From the NCBI RefSeq assembly GCF_006120725.1, contig NZ_SWMU01000002.1:62001-126000 (forward strand): DNA of 64,000 nt, in the 5' to 3' direction. Both the position numbers and the translations under genes were made by a program. Shown here in pieces: positions 25,637 to 35,587 of the stretch (position 1 is the first letter of the stretch; each line of letters begins with the position of its first letter). The notes under the pieces are model-generated. The model was not told the DNA's origin. It did no database searches and saw only the letters and a program-made list of their open reading frames with translations. The DNA comes from Mesohalobacter halotolerans. GTDB lineage: Bacteria > Bacteroidota > Bacteroidia > Flavobacteriales > Flavobacteriaceae.

Positions 25637-27604
25637 ATGTCTATGAAATTACTTTTATGTGGTTTATTCTTTCTTTTTACACTAATTAGTTATGCGCAAA
25701 ATCCATTAATCAATGAACTCGATGCAGATACCGACGGTGTTGATACCAAGGAATTTATTGAAATTAAAACAGATAACCCATTTCAACCTTTAGATGGATA
25801 CTTACTTGTTTTGTTTAATGGGTCAAATAGTGGTGGAGACTTAAGTTATTATAATTTTGATTTAGATGGTTTTACAACTGATATTAATGGATTATTTGTC
25901 TTAGGTGCTTCTGAAGTATCTCCTATTCCAGATTTTGAATTGTCTTTAAATACCATTCAAAATGGGGCAGATGCTGTAGCGATTTATCAAGCTAATGAAT
26001 CTGATATGCCAATAGGATCTTTAGCAACAACCACAAATTTAGTCGATGCTTTGGTTTATGGCACAGACGATGCTGATGATACGGCTTTACTCAATTTGTT
26101 GGGGCTTTCAGCTCAAATTGATGAAGATGCAAACGGCAATAAAGATTTTGAATCTATTCAACGCGCAAATGATGGTAGTTGGTTTGTAGACTTACCCACA
26201 CCAAAACAACTCAATGATGGTTCAGGTGTAATACTTAACGGTATAACCATTTCAACAGATCAAGATATTTACGATGAAGGTGAGATTGTTACCATCACTT
26301 TAACAACAGAAGACCCTGTAAGTAATGATATCACTTTCAATCTAGATTTAAACAATGGGGATTTTAATAACGCAGATTATACAGGAAATGCTTTTATTGA
26401 TTTTCAAACAGGTGATACTACCGGTCAAACACAAATTAATATTCTAGCCGATGGAGTAGCTGAAGAAGATGAATTTATGGAAATCAATATTTCAAATCTT
26501 CCACCTGAATTTATTTCAAATAACAATAATGTGAGTATTATTATTATTGACAGTGATTTTACCACATCAAATTTTGGCTCACCATTAAATCCAAGTTTTG
26601 GTAACGTTTCGAGTAATGCACCTAATGATTATTACGATAATCTTGATGGGTTAGCTGGTAACGCATTAATTCAAGGGATTACAAACCTCATATCAGAAAA
26701 TGGAGTTGTCCGCACACATACATATACAGATATTATTGACATTTTAAAAGAAGCCGATCAAAATCCGGATAACAATAACCAAGTTTGGTTAGTTTATACA
26801 GAACAACCTAGAGCTAAGTTTTTATTTCAAACGGGTTCTTCAAGTATTGGCAAATGGAATAGGGAACACACTTTTCCTCGTTCAAGAGGTGGTTTTTCTA
26901 GTATAGAAGACGATGATATTGCAGATGGTATAAATGTGTGGTGGGAAACCAATGCAGATTCACTAAGACATGCCAATTCTGATGCTCATGGTTTACGTGC
27001 AGCTGATGCCGGAGAAAACTCAAGTCGAGGGAATCAACATTACGGGCAGTATGTTGGCCCACCATCAAATGCTGGAAGCTTTAAAGGTGATGTGGCTCGT
27101 GGTGTTTTCTTTTTAGCATTGCGCTACAACGATCTGGATGTTGTCAATGGTTTCCCTGCAGTAACTGGAGAACTTGGCGATTTAGCAACTTTATTGACTT
27201 GGCATCAGCAAGATCCACCGGATGATTTTGAAATGAATAGAAATAATGTCATTTATAATTGGCAAAAGAACCGCAACCCATTTATTGATTTTCCTAATCT
27301 CGTCGATTTTATTTGGGGAACTGAGTTTGGGAACCCTTGGAATCAAAACTTAAACTTAGATGAAACCAGTCTTGAAGATGTAGTCTTGTATCCTAACCCT
27401 GTAGAAAACAATACAATTCAGGTTAAAGGTCTTAACTCAACACAGACCTATCAATTTAAGCTTTTAGATATTACAGGTAAAATTATTTGGAATTCCCTTC
27501 GATTAGGAAACGCTGAAATCCCAGTTAACCTCAAGACTGGTGTTTACTTTTTGACGATTTCTGATGAGATTTCGACACATGTTGAGAGAATTATTGTAAA
27601 ATGA
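25637..27604 (+). CDS. Secreted endonuclease I with lamin-tail-like and Calx-beta-like domains and T9SS sorting domain
   Basis: The ATG at 25637 gives about 655 residues with a signal peptide (LLLCGLFFLFTLISYAQ). Domains in order: a lamin-tail-like domain (NPLINELDADTDGVDTKEF, about 22-170); a Calx-beta-like domain (about 200-300); an endonuclease I domain with WNREHTFPRSRGG (catalytic His region) and HANSDAHGLRAADAGENSSR (about 310-570); and a type A T9SS domain starting YPNPVENNTIQVKG (about 585-655). It likely degrades extracellular DNA for phosphorus, nitrogen or biofilm remodelling. A longer form from a TTG at 25604 is possible but less likely. Confidence 0.92.
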   Translation: MSMKLLLCGLFFLFTLISYAQNPLINELDADTDGVDTKEFIEIKTDNPFQPLDGYLLVLFNGSNSGGDLSYYNFDLDGFTTDINGLFVLGASEVSPIPDFELSLNTIQNGADAVAIYQANESDMPIGSLATTTNLVDALVYGTDDADDTALLNLLGLSAQIDEDANGNKDFESIQRANDGSWFVDLPTPKQLNDGSGVILNGITISTDQDIYDEGEIVTITLTTEDPVSNDITFNLDLNNGDFNNADYTGNAFIDFQTGDTTGQTQINILADGVAEEDEFMEINISNLPPEFISNNNNVSIIIIDSDFTTSNFGSPLNPSFGNVSSNAPNDYYDNLDGLAGNALIQGITNLISENGVVRTHTYTDIIDILKEADQNPDNNNQVWLVYTEQPRAKFLFQTGSSSIGKWNREHTFPRSRGGFSSIEDDDIADGINVWWETNADSLRHANSDAHGLRAADAGENSSRGNQHYGQYVGPPSNAGSFKGDVARGVFFLALRYNDLDVVNGFPAVTGELGDLATLLTWHQQDPPDDFEMNRNNVIYNWQKNRNPFIDFPNLVDFIWGTEFGNPWNQNLNLDETSLEDVVLYPNPVENNTIQVKGLNSTQTYQFKLLDITGKIIWNSLRLGNAEIPVNLKTGVYFLTISDEISTHVERIIVK

Positions 27605-27615
27605 TAGAATCTGAC

Positions 27616-27746
27616 TCTGAAACAAGTTCAGAGCGACAGGTTGGGATGTACTCTGAAATGAGTTTAGAGTGACAGGTTGGGATGTACTCTGAAGTGAGTT
27701 CAGAGTGACAAGTTGGGATTTATTCTGAAACGAGTTTAGAGTGACA
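27616..27746. repeat. 36-bp tandem repeat, about 3.6 copies, each with a palindrome
   Basis: Copies begin at 27616, 27652, 27688 and 27724 (the last partial). Each holds an imperfect palindrome of the form ACTCTGAAnTGAGTTCAGAGT followed by GACAGGTTGGGATGT. The copies differ by several substitutions. The array fills the gap between two convergent genes, so the hairpins may act as a bidirectional transcription barrier. Similar TCTGAA/TTCAGA palindromes are, as I recall, dispersed in flavobacterial genomes. Confidence 0.9.
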
Positions 27747-27759
27747 CCTAAAATATCTA

Positions 27760-28479
27760 TTACTCAGGTCTAACGGATTGGGTTTTGCGTTTATTTTTAA
27801 ACGGAATCAAGTAACTGAGAGAATAACCCCAGCCTGCGCCAATTAAGCTAAAATCGTTAGTAATATTAAATCCGGGGATGAAAATATTATCAAAGTTTTG
27901 TAAATCAGTTTCGCTAACCAAAAATTTAAGTTGTACGTGTGCACCGGCGAAAACATTTTTGATCAATTCAACCTCAAAACCAAAGTGAAATTCAGTCCAT
28001 AAGGCTGATAAATTGTTAAATTCGCGATTTACCACTTGTGTTTCTGGTTCAAAGGTATTATCTGATGTAAAAAAATTAAACTCTTTGAGGGATTGAGAAT
28101 AGGAGGAAAGCCCAACTCTAAAGCCAGCATAGATTTGATTTTGCATCCCAATCCAGTTTTTATAGAAATTATAATTTGCACCCAGCTTGATATAACTTCC
28201 ATCTGAGTTTACCACAAGATTACTCTCATCAAATGTAAATTGATCATTGCCCATTTCTCCTGCAAGGTATATCTCGTCTGTAAATCGATAATCGGCATTG
28301 ATTTCAAAACCTGTATAATTATCATCTAAAGCTGTTCTCGTTATTTTAAACAAATCTATACCAAAAGATGCACCATACCTTTCGTTGTAGACAAGGCTAT
28401 CATTTTGAGCAAAACTTTGATTTATTATCGAAAATAAACAAAGGCTAATGATCGATATTAACGTGCGTGTTTTGTTCAT
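27760..28479 (-). CDS. DUF6048-like outer-membrane protein
   Basis: The 239-residue protein has a signal peptide ending INQSFAQ and a mature domain of alternating strands (ASFGIDLFKITRTAL, SYIKLGANYNFYKNWIGM, QIYAGFRVGLSSYSQ), consistent with a beta-barrel. It fits the DUF6048 family as I remember it, which sits next to DUF6452 and rlmD in Flavobacteriia. Its start overlaps the DUF6452 gene by 35 bases. The function is unknown. The C-terminal basic tail (FKNKRKTQSVRPE) is unusual for a barrel end. Confidence 0.72.
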   Translation of the reverse strand: MNKTRTLISIISLCLFSIINQSFAQNDSLVYNERYGASFGIDLFKITRTALDDNYTGFEINADYRFTDEIYLAGEMGNDQFTFDESNLVVNSDGSYIKLGANYNFYKNWIGMQNQIYAGFRVGLSSYSQSLKEFNFFTSDNTFEPETQVVNREFNNLSALWTEFHFGFEVELIKNVFAGAHVQLKFLVSETDLQNFDNIFIPGFNITNDFSLIGAGWGYSLSYLIPFKNKRKTQSVRPE

Positions 28480-28948
28480 TTTCTACATTGAGTTTTTCTA
28501 TTGAAACACTTCGTATCCAATTATTAGAAGCGGGAGTTTCTATAGATCTAATGGCACTTAAATCTTTATAAACAGCTTTAAAACCACAAGCTCTATTGAC
28601 ATAAACTTCATTGACTTCATAAATAAATTCTATGGTATCTGCGTTTCTAATATTAGGATTGTTGGCATTCCTAATAAATTGATATTTGGTTGTATTTCGG
28701 TTTGTATTTAAAGGTATTGCAATAGAATCTGTTGTACCAACAGCTATCGTATCGTTTGAATTTTCAGCGATGTAACTTAAACCTCTTACATTTTTGTTTT
28801 CTCCTTCCTCAGCGACATCAAAAAACTCAATAATTAAAAACGGTGTAGTAGGCGTCGAAGCTGGGCAAATATCATCGCGTTCACAAGATATAGATAGTAA
28901 TAAGACAGTTATTATTAATAAGAAAAATGTTTTAATTTTTTTTATCAT
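28445..28948 (-). CDS. DUF6452-like lipoprotein
   Basis: The 167-residue protein has a lipoprotein signal peptide with lipobox LLSISCERDD (Cys at about 22). A small mature domain follows, with TTPFLIIEFFDVAEE, IAIPLNTNRNTTKYQFI and Cys-containing CGFKAVYKDL. It matches the DUF6452 family from memory. It overlaps rlmD upstream by four bases and DUF6048 downstream by 35, so all three are one transcription unit. An envelope role is inferred; it might be the partner of the neighbouring barrel. Confidence 0.75.
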   Translation of the reverse strand: MIKKIKTFFLLIITVLLLSISCERDDICPASTPTTPFLIIEFFDVAEEGENKNVRGLSYIAENSNDTIAVGTTDSIAIPLNTNRNTTKYQFIRNANNPNIRNADTIEFIYEVNEVYVNRACGFKAVYKDLSAIRSIETPASNNWIRSVSIEKLNVENEQNTHVNIDH

Positions 28949-30357
28949 GATTGTATCTCTAAGGCAACCACGTTTTCTACATGATGCGTTTGTGGAAACA
29001 TATCAACGGGTTTGACCTGTGTTATTTTATAATTTTCACTCAAAATCTCTAAGTCTCTCGCTTGAGTTGCTGAATTGCAACTTACATAAACTATACGCTT
29101 AGGTTTTAAATCTAATAAAACCTTTACCACATCTTTATGCATCCCTTCTCTTGGTGGATCGGTAATTATCAAATCCGGTTGGCCGTGTTCATTTACAAAG
29201 GCTTTTGTAAATACTTTCCTCATATCACCCGCCACAAACTCACAGTTGTCAATTTGATTGGCTTTGGTATTTTCTTTTGCTTTTTCTATAGCTTCAGGAA
29301 CAGCTTCTATACCGATGACTTTGTTTACATTTTTAGCAATAAATTGGGCAATGGTTCCTGTGCCGGTGTATAAATCGTAAACCACTTCCTTGCCTTGAAG
29401 TTGAGCAAATTCTCTTGTGATTTTATATAGTTCGTAGGCTTGTTTGGAGTTGGTTTGGTAAAAAGATTTGGCATCAATTTTAAACTTCAATTCCTCCATG
29501 ACTTCAGTAATGAAATCTTGACCGTAAAAACATATCACATCTTGGTCATAAATGGTATCGTTGGGTTTTTGGTTAATGACATAAAGCAAAGCTGTAATTT
29601 CAGGAAATTTTTGCTTGAGGTGCTCAAGTATCATTTTTCTTGACTTAGGTTGGTCGTCATAAAATTGAATCAACACCATTATTTCTCCTGTAGACGTTGT
29701 GCGAATCATTAATGTCCTGAGTAAACCCGATTGTTGCTTAACGTCAAAAAAGCTTAAATCATGATCAATGGCAAATTGTTTGACTTCGTTTCTTATTGCA
29801 TTGCTTGGGTCTTGTTGAAGATGACAGGTGTTAAGATCTAAAATTTTATCCCACATGCCGGGTATATGAAACCCCAAAGCGTTTTTTTGTTTAATATTTT
29901 GACCGCTTTCAATTTCATCCTGAGTTAACCAACGGTTATTACTAAATGAAAATTCCATCTTGTTGCGGTAAAAATAAATGTCCTCACTTGGTAAAATATT
30001 TGAAATTTCGGGTAATTCAAGATGACCAATGCGTTTTAAATTGTCTTCAACTGATTTTTGTTTGTAAAAGAGTTGTTGCTCGTATTTCATGTTTTGCCAC
30101 TTGCAACCACCACATGTCCCGAAGTGTTCGCAAACCGGATTGGTTCGATGTTTTGAGAACTTGACAAACTCTACAGGTTTAGCTTGAAAATAACGGCGTC
30201 TTTTTTTGTAAGATTTGGCGTGAACAACGTCACCTGGAATGGCATTATCTACAAATACTACCTGACCTTCATCGGTTTTAGCCACAGATTTACCTTTGTG
30301 GCCAGTATCTATAACTTGAAGGTTTTCAAACGTTTTATGTCTATTGCGTCTGCCCAT
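28945..30357 (-). CDS. rlmD: 23S rRNA (uracil-5-)-methyltransferase RlmD-like
   Basis: The 470-residue SAM-dependent enzyme methylates uracil at C5 in rRNA. It has an N-terminal TRAM-like domain, an iron-sulfur site with CEHFGTCGGCKWQNM, the SAM motif VYDLYTGTGTIAQFIA and the catalytic region ITDPPREGMHKDVV with VYVSCNSATQARDL (nucleophilic Cys). RlmD versus RlmC or TrmA cannot be fully separated by eye. The Cys cluster and TRAM favour RlmD. It begins immediately after the DUF5606 stop. Confidence 0.92.
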   Translation of the reverse strand: MGRRNRHKTFENLQVIDTGHKGKSVAKTDEGQVVFVDNAIPGDVVHAKSYKKRRRYFQAKPVEFVKFSKHRTNPVCEHFGTCGGCKWQNMKYEQQLFYKQKSVEDNLKRIGHLELPEISNILPSEDIYFYRNKMEFSFSNNRWLTQDEIESGQNIKQKNALGFHIPGMWDKILDLNTCHLQQDPSNAIRNEVKQFAIDHDLSFFDVKQQSGLLRTLMIRTTSTGEIMVLIQFYDDQPKSRKMILEHLKQKFPEITALLYVINQKPNDTIYDQDVICFYGQDFITEVMEELKFKIDAKSFYQTNSKQAYELYKITREFAQLQGKEVVYDLYTGTGTIAQFIAKNVNKVIGIEAVPEAIEKAKENTKANQIDNCEFVAGDMRKVFTKAFVNEHGQPDLIITDPPREGMHKDVVKVLLDLKPKRIVYVSCNSATQARDLEILSENYKITQVKPVDMFPQTHHVENVVALEIQS

Positions 30358-30771
30358 TTACTCTTCTTCGTCAGATTTTTCTTCATCTTGAAAGTCAGTA
30401 TAATCATTGTCAATTAAAATATTATACCATTGAATCACTTTCTTGATATCGCTTTGATAGACGCGGTCTTCGTCATATTCTGGTAAGATTTCTCTAAAAT
30501 AGCTTTCGAGTTCTTTTTTTGAGCTTTTATGGTCTATGCTTTTTTGACCGTCTGTTTTTTGGTATATCTTGGAAAACACTTCATTTAAGGGCACTTCATC
30601 AGCATAAGTATAAATGGATATTTCTGATAAAATACTGATGTTGTTTCTCAAGTTAACTTGAATTTTTCTTCCATCAATAAGCGATTGAGCTAATACGCCA
30701 GCTCGGGTTTGGGTTTTGAGTTCGTATAATCCAGGCTTTCCAGAGACAGAAAGAATTTTATCAAATTCCAT
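30358..30771 (-). CDS. DUF5606 domain protein
   Basis: The 137-residue protein is soluble, with a conserved N-terminal segment (FDKILSVSGKPGLYELKTQ and GVLAQSLIDGRK) and an acidic C-terminus. It fits DUF5606, a Bacteroidota family of unknown function encoded beside def and ruvX. It abuts rlmD (stop and start adjacent) and lies 53 bases after def. A nucleic-acid or translation-related role is suggested only by the neighbours. Confidence 0.82.
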   Translation of the reverse strand: MEFDKILSVSGKPGLYELKTQTRAGVLAQSLIDGRKIQVNLRNNISILSEISIYTYADEVPLNEVFSKIYQKTDGQKSIDHKSSKKELESYFREILPEYDEDRVYQSDIKKVIQWYNILIDNDYTDFQDEEKSDEEE

Positions 30772-30824
30772 AGTTTACTTTTTTAGCTCGCAAATATGCG
30801 ATGATAGGTTGATTAATCAAGGGG

Positions 30825-31415
30825 TTATCTGTTTTTTTTTAGTTTTGGAAAGCGCATACGATATTCCACATCAATTTTTCCTTCTGAAATTTTTTTAAGC
30901 TTCCCTTTAATTAAGCGCTTTTTTAGCCCTGAAAGTTTGTCGGTAAATAAAACCCCTTCAATATGGTCGTATTCGTGCTGAACAACTCTAGCATAGAGAC
31001 CATCAAGTGTTTTGTGTTTTAAATTAAAATCGCGATCGTAATATTCAATCTCTATTTTGGGTTGTCTAAACACGTCTTCTCGAACTTCAGGAATACTCAA
31101 ACAGCCTTCGTTAAAATCCCATTCATCGCCTTGTTCATTTTTTATAGTAGGATTGATGAAGACTTCTTTGGCTATTTTGAGTTCTTTTTTTTCTTCCTTA
31201 GAGATATTGTCGTCTTCTGCAAAAGGCGACGCATCGACAATAAACAGGCGTATAGATTTCCCAATTTGAGGAGCCGCCAAACCGACGCCATGTGCGTTAT
31301 ACATGGTTTCGAACATGTTATCTATAAGTTGTTGTAAATCTGGATAATCTTTAGGAATGTCTTTAGCTTTGCGTTTTAAAACCGGATCACCATAGGCAAC
31401 AATTGGTAAAATCAT
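30825..31415 (-). CDS. def: Peptide deformylase
   Basis: The enzyme removes the formyl group from nascent protein N-termini. The ATG at 31415 (ILPIVAYGDPVLKRKA) is preferred over one 27 bases earlier, since family members start here and a promoter element covers the earlier position. The protein has 196 residues. The three motifs are intact: GVGLAAPQIG, EGCLSIP and the zinc site QHEYDHIEGV. The length is typical. It heads the def-DUF5606-rlmD-DUF6452-DUF6048 run. Confidence 0.96.
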   Translation of the reverse strand: MILPIVAYGDPVLKRKAKDIPKDYPDLQQLIDNMFETMYNAHGVGLAAPQIGKSIRLFIVDASPFAEDDNISKEEKKELKIAKEVFINPTIKNEQGDEWDFNEGCLSIPEVREDVFRQPKIEIEYYDRDFNLKHKTLDGLYARVVQHEYDHIEGVLFTDKLSGLKKRLIKGKLKKISEGKIDVEYRMRFPKLKKNR

Positions 31416-31439
31416 TATAATACGTTTAATAGAGTTTTG

Positions 31440-31447
31440 CAAAGTTA
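31440..31447 (-). promoter_or_regulatory. Promoter -7 element for def
   Basis: Reading leftward, TAACTTTG at 31440-31447 matches TAnnTTTG and ends 24 bases before the def ATG. A weak TTG partner lies 24 bases further upstream. Its position rules against the longer def start at 31442. Confidence 0.6.
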
Positions 31448-31636
31448 AGCAATCTGATAGAATAATGACTACAATGCGTAAGCGAGAGATGTTGATTATT
31501 ACAATTAAATATATATGAAATCACTGATTAAATTTTATTGATAATAGGAAGCGTCAATATTTTTCTTTCTGCACTGATGACTAAGTTAATATTCATACGA
31601 GCGTTTCAGCACTGCCGATAAATGTCAGCACCTTCC

Positions 31637-34600
31637 CTAACGCTTCAACGTAAAATGCTCAACAAAAACAGCTGGTTCGCCACTTTGTGGATCGGTAAAT
31701 TCGACCCGAAACCAATAATCCTGCGCCGGCATCTGGCGACCTTGGTAGATGCCATCCCAACCAGCTTCTAAAGGACTGAGTTGACGAAGAAGTTTACCAT
31801 AACGGTCAAAAATATAAATCTTTGCATCAGGTTGATTTCGCAAACTGCGAATGTTCCAAAAATCGTTAAAGCCGTCTTGATTGGGTGTGAAAAATGGTGG
31901 GAAACTTAAAATACTAAAAGCAATTTCTGTCACGCCACAGCCCAAAGCATCTCTTCCTCGAATGACATGATTACCGCCAGAGAGGTTTTCAAAAATCAAA
32001 CTGCTTTGCCCAACTTCTAAACTGACCCAATTGCCGTTATCCAATTGAAATTCCACCTCGCCTTGACCTTGAATGTTGTTGACTTCTACCGCAGTATTCC
32101 CCGATGAAAACGCCGGACTCAAAATATCGACATTAAACAATGGCGGATTGACTTCTTCAACGTTAATACTTTGAGAAAAAGCACAACCTGTTTCAAGATT
32201 GGTCACATTGACTTCATAAATTCCAGAATTTGTAGTTTCAAAACTTGAGGTGGTGTTGTCTAAAACCTCGCCATTAAGCGACCATTCAAAACTAAAATTG
32301 GTTTCTGATAAACCCGTATCAAGTATTGGTGGTGAAAATCCATTTTCTATAACTTCATCTGTTTGCAAATCAATGCAAATCTGTGCAGATTCAGGCAATG
32401 CAAAATCAGGTAAGGGATTGACCAAAATATCAAAACTCACCTGCTCGGGCGACACACACAGCGTTTCAAGATTCACCACTTCGGCGATGATTTGGGTTTC
32501 TGTGGTATTGACTTCAAAACTTTGTGGATTGTCAATAGAAATCCCTGCATTAAAATTCCCTAAACCTTCATAATACACCACCAAAGTTTCAGCAGCTGGA
32601 TTAGGATTGATGCTGTCATCAAATTGGGTTAAATCGACGTTAGCTAATAATTGTTCGGGTGTTTCACTGCACAAAATTACATCGTCAATTGCTACATCGT
32701 CTATTACCGCACCTGTCAAGACGTCTAACTCAAAACTTGCGACAGACACACAATTGTCGCTGTCGCTTACTCTAATCCAAAGAGGTTGTGGGTTGCTAGT
32801 GTTGACAAAATTAGCGGGATTTTGAATGGGGTTGGTATTGGTTAAAGCTTCATTTTCAGACAAAAAATAAGCCACCTCAAAAGTTGAACTATCGTTATTT
32901 AAAATAATACTGGCGTTGATATCGGTCAAATCAAAGCTAGCCGTATTACCACCAACAGCACAAGCCGACAAAACAGGTTGACTAGAATCCAACTCGGGAT
33001 TTGCTAAAACCTCTATCTCTAAAGTCCCCGTAAAACTACAGCCATTGCCCGTTTCTTCGGTGCGGAAAAATACAGTTTGATCGTTGGCAACAGTATTTGT
33101 AAAAGGCGATGAAATGGGGTTAGTGTTATTTTCAGCTTCGTCTGCTGTTAAATGAAAACTTACACTGATATCTGGATTGTTTAAAGAAATTTCATCAATA
33201 CTTTGGCTTAAATCAAATGCAGCAAACCCATCGTTATCGGTATCGCAGACTTGTAGCGAATCAGGTGAAAAATTCACCTGAGCAGCGTTGGCTACAGAAA
33301 TGGAAAATTCCGCTGTTAAAAAACAATTCACCGGCGAATTGATATTTTCCAATCTTATCCAAATGGGTTGTGGATTGCTTAGGTTTTCATAGGTTGTAGG
33401 ATTGGGAATCGGATTTTGTTCATTGATAGCCTCGGTTTCCGACAAATAATATGAGATTTGAATAGCAGAGGAGTCTTGGTTACCAAGAGCTAAAGCAGAA
33501 TTTTCAGTCAAATCAAACACAGCAGATTCTCCAGGAAAAATACAAGCTTGAATATTCAAATCATTAATGTTGTTGATAGCCACCGGAAAGGTGTTGATGT
33601 CAAAAGAGGCCGTTGAAAAGCATCCAGGATTAGTTGCATTTTCAGCCCGAATAAAAATGGTTTGACTATTGTTAGGTGGCGGATAAGCTGTTGGATTTGG
33701 GATAGCACTCGTGTTATTTTGTGCAGCGGCAAGCGTTTCGTGGTAAGAGATATTGGTATTGCTTGGGTCGTCAACGCCGATAGCTGAAGCGTCATTGGTC
33801 GTTAAATCAAAAAGAACTATCTCATTATTTTCCTGACATTGGTTTAGGTTGATGGTTTGTTGGATGTCCGGCGTGTATTGATAACTGGCTTCAAAGCTCT
33901 CAACAGTAAAACAGGCTGGAGCAGCCGAATTTTCAATGCGGATAAAAATATCCTGCGGATTGCTGGTTAACACAAAACTTTCCGGATTGGGAATTGGATT
34001 AACACCACTTTGAGCATCGCTGTCTGATGTAAAATATTGGATATTAAAATCTTCGGGATTTGCAAAGCCTAAACTGTTAAGGCTGTTTTGAGTCAGGTCT
34101 ATGGGATCGTTTGTTGAGAGGTTGCCGCAGGTGGAGAGAGGAGTTGGTGGGTTGATTAAAACAGGTGTTTGAGGAATAAAAAGCTCAACTTCAATTCTAT
34201 TATTAAGCACATTACTTTCATTGACAGGATTTGTGCCGTCTTGAATTGTATTGGCTTTTAATATTAACGTGCTGATGTTTGGAATGTTATCAGGAATAGT
34301 GACATCCACTGTTTGAGTTTCTGAACCATCGATAGGTATATTGTTTTGTGTAAAAAAAGTATCTAAGAATATTTCATTATTATTCTCACTTAGTACAAAA
34401 ATTGAAAACGGTGTATTTGCTTGAAGCACATCGCTGGAGTCAAAATTGTTAATATTAAGAGTAATGGAAATATCTCGATCATCACAAGCATCTTGATTGG
34501 TAATTTCAACAAATTGAATCGTTGCATCTGGTAATACTGAGCGGGTAACGGTGACTACGTTTTGTATAAACCTTCTGGGAGCAGATGTAAAGGTAAGCGT

Positions 34601-35452
34601 TGCTTGAGTATCTCCAATATTTAAAAAATTTGATATATCAAATACATCTAAATCCATATTCCATAAATCTGTGGCACCAGTATAAGTGTTTGTACCATTA
34701 AAAGGGTTATCAGCAGGGTTTAAAAACGGTGTACTTAAAAGATTTCCGTTAAATGAGACACTTTCATTAAAAACTTGGATGGTTGAGCCTTCCCATGCCA
34801 AATAACCCATGCGAGAATTTTGAGTGTCAATTATGTTTAAATTACTTAAGTTTATAGTAGAGGATGAATTATCTTCAAAGCCAAAGACAGAATTTAAACC
34901 ATCATATACATTTACTTGTTGGATTGGTAATGTATTATCTTTATAAATTACTAAAATAGCCCAGCCACTGTTTTCTGAAGAATTGGAGCAGTAACTACCT
35001 ATTATAGGATTAAGGTTTAATCCTGAAAAGACATAATTACCGCTACCAGTTCCTTGCACTATATTTGAAATCTCCTTAAATGCTGAATAGAAAAATGTAA
35101 AATTGTTTTGTACTGGATCTACAATGCTTATCTCGTCTGCAATGAAATTATTACCATTCACTTCTACATCTGGATCAAAAGTACCATCGCCTATGCCAAA
35201 CCAATATAAATAGGCTGCAACTATATTTTCATTAGCATTTAATGTCAAATTAGCACTACTCGAAGCTATAAATGGACAGGTTGCTGTCGTTGTAGTAGCA
35301 TTGTCAGCCGTCGTTAGTGTATTACCAATAATTTTGTAGTCAAATTGACCATTAAATTGTGCACGAAGTTGTAGAGGTGCGTCTGTTGGTACTTGGCTAT
35401 ATATGCTATCAGTAAAAGCTAAAAATATCAATATTTTAAAATATAACTTCAT
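31637..35452 (-). CDS. Giant secreted repeat protein with gliding-motility-type (type B) T9SS C-terminal domain
   Basis: The ATG at 35452 starts a signal peptide (LYFKILIFLAFTDSIYSQ), giving about 1271 residues. An N-terminal region (about 20-310) resembles a DUF3344-like adhesion module. A CARDB-like stretch (about 310-430) follows. Then come several 85-95-residue repeats, each with a pattern such as FDLTxNDAxAIG, AIPNPTAY and IFIRAENA plus paired Cys. The C-terminus has FFTPNQDGFNDFWNI and YIFDRYGKLL, the gliding-motility-associated CTD that directs T9SS export. A surface adhesin or motility accessory role is likely. It lies between def and ruvX, genes that are usually adjacent. Confidence 0.9.
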   Translation of the reverse strand: MKLYFKILIFLAFTDSIYSQVPTDAPLQLRAQFNGQFDYKIIGNTLTTADNATTTTATCPFIASSSANLTLNANENIVAAYLYWFGIGDGTFDPDVEVNGNNFIADEISIVDPVQNNFTFFYSAFKEISNIVQGTGSGNYVFSGLNLNPIIGSYCSNSSENSGWAILVIYKDNTLPIQQVNVYDGLNSVFGFEDNSSSTINLSNLNIIDTQNSRMGYLAWEGSTIQVFNESVSFNGNLLSTPFLNPADNPFNGTNTYTGATDLWNMDLDVFDISNFLNIGDTQATLTFTSAPRRFIQNVVTVTRSVLPDATIQFVEITNQDACDDRDISITLNINNFDSSDVLQANTPFSIFVLSENNNEIFLDTFFTQNNIPIDGSETQTVDVTIPDNIPNISTLILKANTIQDGTNPVNESNVLNNRIEVELFIPQTPVLINPPTPLSTCGNLSTNDPIDLTQNSLNSLGFANPEDFNIQYFTSDSDAQSGVNPIPNPESFVLTSNPQDIFIRIENSAAPACFTVESFEASYQYTPDIQQTINLNQCQENNEIVLFDLTTNDASAIGVDDPSNTNISYHETLAAAQNNTSAIPNPTAYPPPNNSQTIFIRAENATNPGCFSTASFDINTFPVAINNINDLNIQACIFPGESAVFDLTENSALALGNQDSSAIQISYYLSETEAINEQNPIPNPTTYENLSNPQPIWIRLENINSPVNCFLTAEFSISVANAAQVNFSPDSLQVCDTDNDGFAAFDLSQSIDEISLNNPDISVSFHLTADEAENNTNPISSPFTNTVANDQTVFFRTEETGNGCSFTGTLEIEVLANPELDSSQPVLSACAVGGNTASFDLTDINASIILNNDSSTFEVAYFLSENEALTNTNPIQNPANFVNTSNPQPLWIRVSDSDNCVSVASFELDVLTGAVIDDVAIDDVILCSETPEQLLANVDLTQFDDSINPNPAAETLVVYYEGLGNFNAGISIDNPQSFEVNTTETQIIAEVVNLETLCVSPEQVSFDILVNPLPDFALPESAQICIDLQTDEVIENGFSPPILDTGLSETNFSFEWSLNGEVLDNTTSSFETTNSGIYEVNVTNLETGCAFSQSINVEEVNPPLFNVDILSPAFSSGNTAVEVNNIQGQGEVEFQLDNGNWVSLEVGQSSLIFENLSGGNHVIRGRDALGCGVTEIAFSILSFPPFFTPNQDGFNDFWNIRSLRNQPDAKIYIFDRYGKLLRQLSPLEAGWDGIYQGRQMPAQDYWFRVEFTDPQSGEPAVFVEHFTLKR

Positions 35453-35587
35453 ATCGTAAAAATAATGTGACCACAATGTTAATTTTGAATAATTTAGTTA
35501 AATAAAAGTTAAAAAAAAAAAAATATTTCTGATTTTCAATTAAATAAAGCACTAACTTTAGTGAAAATAATCTTAAATTTATTTATT

